Part shown: positions 61,173 through 64,000 of the stretch, piece by piece
Numbering within the stretch: the stretch's first letter is position 1
Layout of the letters: each line of letters starts with the position of its first letter
Assembly: GCF_017876405.1 (NCBI RefSeq)
Contig: NZ_JAGINW010000001.1
Location: forward strand, 5,903,203 to 5,967,202
Direction: 5' to 3'
Source of the DNA: Kibdelosporangium banguiense
Lineage (GTDB): Bacteria > Actinomycetota > Actinomycetes > Mycobacteriales > Pseudonocardiaceae
DNA: 64,000 nt
Notes under the pieces: model-generated
Databases searched by the model: none
Seen by the model: the letters and a program-made list of their open reading frames with translations, nothing else
What the model was told of the DNA's origin: nothing
Program-made: the position numbers and the translations under genes

Positions 61173-63827
61173 TCAGTCGACCAGGTCGGAACACTTCTTG
61201 GCGTCGGGGGACTGGGCGCCCTTGGGGACCCATCTGACGTTGGCGAACGATGCCGAGAAGGCGCCCTCGGTGTAGACCAGGAACGGGGTGTTGACCACTT
61301 CGAAGTCCAGACCGGACGCCGCGAAGCAGCCGAGCGGGATCTTGACCGTGCTCTTCGTGCCCGCGGGCAGGTCTCGGAACAGCTTGGTGGCGACCACCTC
61401 GGCGAGACATGGATAGACACAGTGGACACTGACCACGGTCCGGGCGGCCGGTGCCTGGTGCACGATCACGTCGAACTCCAGGGTGCCCTCCGCGTTGAGG
61501 TAGCCACGCAGATCGCTGCCGCCTGCCGGGTTCTGCATGTAGATCTGGCCGGCGCCGGTGCCGGTCCAGGTGGTCTTCAACGCGTCCTGCTGGACGTTCA
61601 CATCGGACTGGACGACGTTGATGTTGGTGTGCGCTGCTGTGCCGTCCGGGCCGATCTCGGTGCCGCCCCAGTTGTCCGGGGAGCCGATGAAGCTCTTGTA
61701 CGGAGCCACATCCGTGCGGTTGAAGATCTCCAGGTCCTCGGTGGCGTTGCCGCCGCCACCCCCGCCGCTGCAGCCGAACTCCGGCGCGGTCTCGTCGAGC
61801 TGGCCGATCGTGCTGCGCTCGCCGCTACGCAGGCCGTAGCCGAGCTTGAACAACGGGTCGTAGTCCGGCTGTCCGAAGTTGAGCGGGGTCTGGCAGGCGC
61901 TCTTCGGCCATGAGTACGAGAGCTTGCCCGTGTAGCTGTAACGGTCCCTGACCAACAGGTCCGCCACGCCGCCGCCCTCGGTACCGGGCAGCCAGGCCGC
62001 CACGAACGCGTCGGACCGGTTGAGCTCCTTGTTCATCCACAGTGGACGACCGCCGACGTACACGGTGACCACCGGCTTGCCCTTGCCGCGGACCTTGTCC
62101 AGCACGGCGAGGTCAGCGGGGTAGATCTTCGCTGCCTCAAGCGAACGCTTGCCCAAGTCACCGACACCTTCGGCGTACGGAGTCTCGCCGATCACGGCGA
62201 TGACCGCGTCGAACTGGGCCGGGTCGACGCCTTCGGCATTCTCGCTGAAGGTCACGTTGGCTGTGCCGAGTTGCTCGCGCAGGCCGGCCAGAATCGTGGT
62301 GCCGTTGGGGAAGTCGGCGTTGGTGTTGCCGGTTCCCTGCCAGGACAACGTCCAGCCGCCGGTCTGGTTCTGCATGCTGTCCGCGCTCTTGCCGACCACC
62401 AGGACCTTCGACCGCGGCGAGAGTGGCAGGACCTTGTTGTTGTTCTTGAGCAGCACCTGCGACTTGCGCACGGCCTCACGGGCGAGCTTCCTGGCCTCCA
62501 GCGCGTCTGCCGAGCCCGCGTGGTCACGTGCGGACGGCTTCGGCGCCTCCATCAGGCCCGAACGCAGCTTCACGCGCAGGATCCGGGTGACCGCGTCGTT
62601 GATCCGGGACATCGGGATCTGGCCGCTTTCCACCTGCGCGATGGTGTTGGCGATGAACGCCTTCCAGTCGTTGGGCACCATCACGATGTCGATCCCGGCG
62701 TTGATCGCCTGCGGGCAGCTGGCGTTGGTGCAGCCGGTGACCTGGCCGATGCCGTTCCAGTCGGACACCACCAGGCCGTCGAAGCCCATCTTGCGCTTGA
62801 GGATGTCGTCGACGGCCTTCTTGCTGCCGTGCAGTTTGCCCTCGTTGATCCCGAGATCGGTGTTGGTCCAGCTGTTGAACGAGACCATCACGGTCTGCGC
62901 GCCCGCCGCGAGCGCGCCGTAGTAGCCCTGGCCGTGAATGTTGATCATGTCGGCTTCGCCAGCCGGATTGACGCCCTGGTCCTTGCCGCCGATCGTGCCG
63001 CCGTCACCGATGAAGTGCTTGGCAGTGGCCAGCACGCCGTCGTCGTCCAACCGGCGGGAGTCGTTCTGCTGCAGGCCACGCGTGGCTTCGTAGCCGTACG
63101 CCCGGGTGATGCGCGGGTCCTCGGAGAAACCTTCGTAGGTCCGGCCCCACCGGTCGTCCCGCACGACCGCGAGGGTCGGCGCGAACGCCCAGTCCTGGCC
63201 GGTGGCGCGGATCTGCTCCGCGGTCGCCTTGCCGATGTCCCGGATCAGGCACGGGTCCTGTGCCGCGCCGAGGCCGATGTTGTGTGGGAAGAGAGTGGCA
63301 CCGAAAACGTTGTTGTTGCCGTGAACGGCGTCGATGCCCCACAGCACAGGGATCTTGGTGCGGGTGCTGACCGAGGCCTGCCAGTAGGCGTCGGCGAGGT
63401 CGAGCCACGCCTTTGCAGGAGCGTGCTTGTCCCGGCCGGGCCATGAGCCGCCGCCGTTGAGTACCGAACCGATGTTGTACTGCCTGACCTCGTCCGGTGT
63501 GATCGCGCCGATCTCCGGCTGGGTCATCTGGCCGACTTTCTCCGCCAGCGTCATGGAAGACAGTGTTTTGGCGATTCGCCACTCGTCCAGCAACCGCGGC
63601 TGGATCTTGCTCCGCACCTTCGGCCAGTCCGCGAGCACCGGCAATTTCTTGTCGATCCGCGCACAGCCGTTGTGGTCGAAGTCCGGCTGACCGGCAACCG
63701 GCTGGCGCGGCCCGTGGCCTTGTCCGGATGCCTCCGGCTCGGCGGCGGCACCGGGAACGGCGGTGAGAAGTATCGCTCCGACAAGGGCGGCTACGGCTTT
63801 CCCGTAGGGTCTTGATCTCTTCCGCAT
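61173..63827 (-). CDS. Secreted GH3 beta-glucosidase (exo-glucanase type)
   Basis: An 884-residue secreted enzyme. Signal peptide RPYGKAVAALVGAILLTAV up to about residue 30. The GH3 N-domain has IPVLWGIDAVHGNNNVFGAT, KHFIGDGGT and the nucleophile Asp356 in DGLVVSDWNG; the C-domain starts at about residue 430 (VRKSQVLLKNNNKVLPLS). After a Gly-rich linker a beta-sandwich of the ExoP C-terminal type follows (VAPYKSFIGSPDNWGGTEIG, LDFEVVNTPFLVYTEG). It releases glucose from cello- or laminari-oligosaccharides outside the cell. ATG 63827 is chosen for the signal; the frame is open to 63908. A CebR-like box is upstream. Confidence 0.92.
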   Translation of the reverse strand: MRKRSRPYGKAVAALVGAILLTAVPGAAAEPEASGQGHGPRQPVAGQPDFDHNGCARIDKKLPVLADWPKVRSKIQPRLLDEWRIAKTLSSMTLAEKVGQMTQPEIGAITPDEVRQYNIGSVLNGGGSWPGRDKHAPAKAWLDLADAYWQASVSTRTKIPVLWGIDAVHGNNNVFGATLFPHNIGLGAAQDPCLIRDIGKATAEQIRATGQDWAFAPTLAVVRDDRWGRTYEGFSEDPRITRAYGYEATRGLQQNDSRRLDDDGVLATAKHFIGDGGTIGGKDQGVNPAGEADMINIHGQGYYGALAAGAQTVMVSFNSWTNTDLGINEGKLHGSKKAVDDILKRKMGFDGLVVSDWNGIGQVTGCTNASCPQAINAGIDIVMVPNDWKAFIANTIAQVESGQIPMSRINDAVTRILRVKLRSGLMEAPKPSARDHAGSADALEARKLAREAVRKSQVLLKNNNKVLPLSPRSKVLVVGKSADSMQNQTGGWTLSWQGTGNTNADFPNGTTILAGLREQLGTANVTFSENAEGVDPAQFDAVIAVIGETPYAEGVGDLGKRSLEAAKIYPADLAVLDKVRGKGKPVVTVYVGGRPLWMNKELNRSDAFVAAWLPGTEGGGVADLLVRDRYSYTGKLSYSWPKSACQTPLNFGQPDYDPLFKLGYGLRSGERSTIGQLDETAPEFGCSGGGGGGNATEDLEIFNRTDVAPYKSFIGSPDNWGGTEIGPDGTAAHTNINVVQSDVNVQQDALKTTWTGTGAGQIYMQNPAGGSDLRGYLNAEGTLEFDVIVHQAPAARTVVSVHCVYPCLAEVVATKLFRDLPAGTKSTVKIPLGCFAASGLDFEVVNTPFLVYTEGAFSASFANVRWVPKGAQSPDAKKCSDLVD

Positions 63828-63916
63828 GACGGGTCCGTTCTCGAGGCGCGACATCACTGTGGCGGCAGGGCCGCGCCGATCCTCACTCGCCTGAACCGGT
63901 CCAGTCAAGAGGTTGA

Positions 63917-63930
63917 TGGAAGCGCTCTCT
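63917..63930. promoter_or_regulatory. CebR-like LacI-family operator
   Basis: TGGAAGCGCTCTCT keeps the AGCGCT core and most of the flanks of the Streptomyces CebR site (TGGGAGCGCTCCCA). It is about 90 bases upstream of the GH3 start. Confidence 0.55.
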
Positions 63931-63936
63931 CGCGGG

Positions 63937-64000
63937 TCAGCCCGCCAGCGCGCGGATCGTCAGGCCGCTACCGACTACCAGCACCATCACGGAGGTGAGG
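63937..64000 (-). CDS. C-terminal end of a hydrophobic (membrane) protein, cut by window edge
   Basis: The minus strand reads LTSVMVLVVGSGLTIRALAG and stops at TGA (63939 to 63937). One hydrophobic helix followed by a short basic tail suggests the last segment of a membrane protein. Too short to classify. It lies directly upstream of the GH3 gene on the same strand. Confidence 0.5.
   Translation of the reverse strand, partial: LTSVMVLVVGSGLTIRALAG

Overview
The window is about 64 kb of high-GC DNA with strong G/C bias at third codon positions, many GTG and some TTG starts, short gaps, several likely leaderless transcripts and dense TetR/LacI/MarR/LysR-type regulators. This points to an actinobacterium, most likely Pseudonocardiales (inferred from gene style; no rRNA or other marker gene is present). 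No tRNA, rRNA, CRISPR array, transposase or integrase was recognised.

Layout. 0-3.2 kb: two solute-binding lipoproteins without their transporters and a cytochrome P450. 3.2-7.7 kb: a TetR gene divergent from the P450 and overlapping a STAND (HTH/NB-ARC/TPR) regulator, then an ECF42-type sigma factor with its DGPF/YCII partner. 7.7-8.7 kb: debris of a sugar-uptake locus (ROK remnant, and a chimera of an oxidoreductase and a sugar-binding protein). 8.7-13.0 kb: HxlR regulator, two acyl-CoA dehydrogenases, an APH-fold kinase and a DUF899 protein. 13.3-16.9 kb: M15-like endolysin-type peptidase, alditol-oxidase-like flavoprotein, HSL-type esterase divergent from an OhrR-type regulator. 16.8-20.8 kb: GH2 beta-galactosidase and its LacI regulator. 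20.9-35.4 kb: mixed accessory genes (FN3-like lipoprotein, LysR, secreted M64 peptidase, pentapeptide-repeat protein, methyltransferase, second LacI, second YidC, Lrp, thioesterase, TetR/DUF998, hydrolases, DinB). 35.5-38.0 kb: an internally deleted Orn/Lys/Arg decarboxylase gene and a 697-residue helical protein of unknown function. 38.1-41.6 kb: a glyoxylate-assimilation operon (hyi, glxR, gcl). 43.8-52.4 kb: a tightly overlapped nuoA-B-C-H-I-J-K-L-M-N operon plus a small cold-shock-like gene. 52.4-57.0 kb, opposite strand: a subtilisin, then nuoD at the end of an M20 peptidase / MidA-type methyltransferase / nuoD operon. 57.1-61.1 kb: a stand-alone ClpX-type zinc finger and a three-subunit Tat-exported molybdenum aldehyde oxidoreductase. 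61.2-63.8 kb: a secreted GH3 beta-glucosidase behind a CebR-like box.

The most notable system is the reduced complex I. The NADH-input subunits NuoE, NuoF and NuoG are absent, nuoC runs straight into nuoH, and nuoD sits on the other strand, overlapped by a gene of the family that in mitochondria (NDUFAF7) methylates an arginine of the NuoD homologue. A second theme is deletion scars: three genes (about 8.4, 22.3 and 35.75 kb) are fusions or truncations with no mobile element nearby. A third is a 19-bp palindromic unit that occurs as inverted pairs after gene ends at 38.0 and 61.1 kb.
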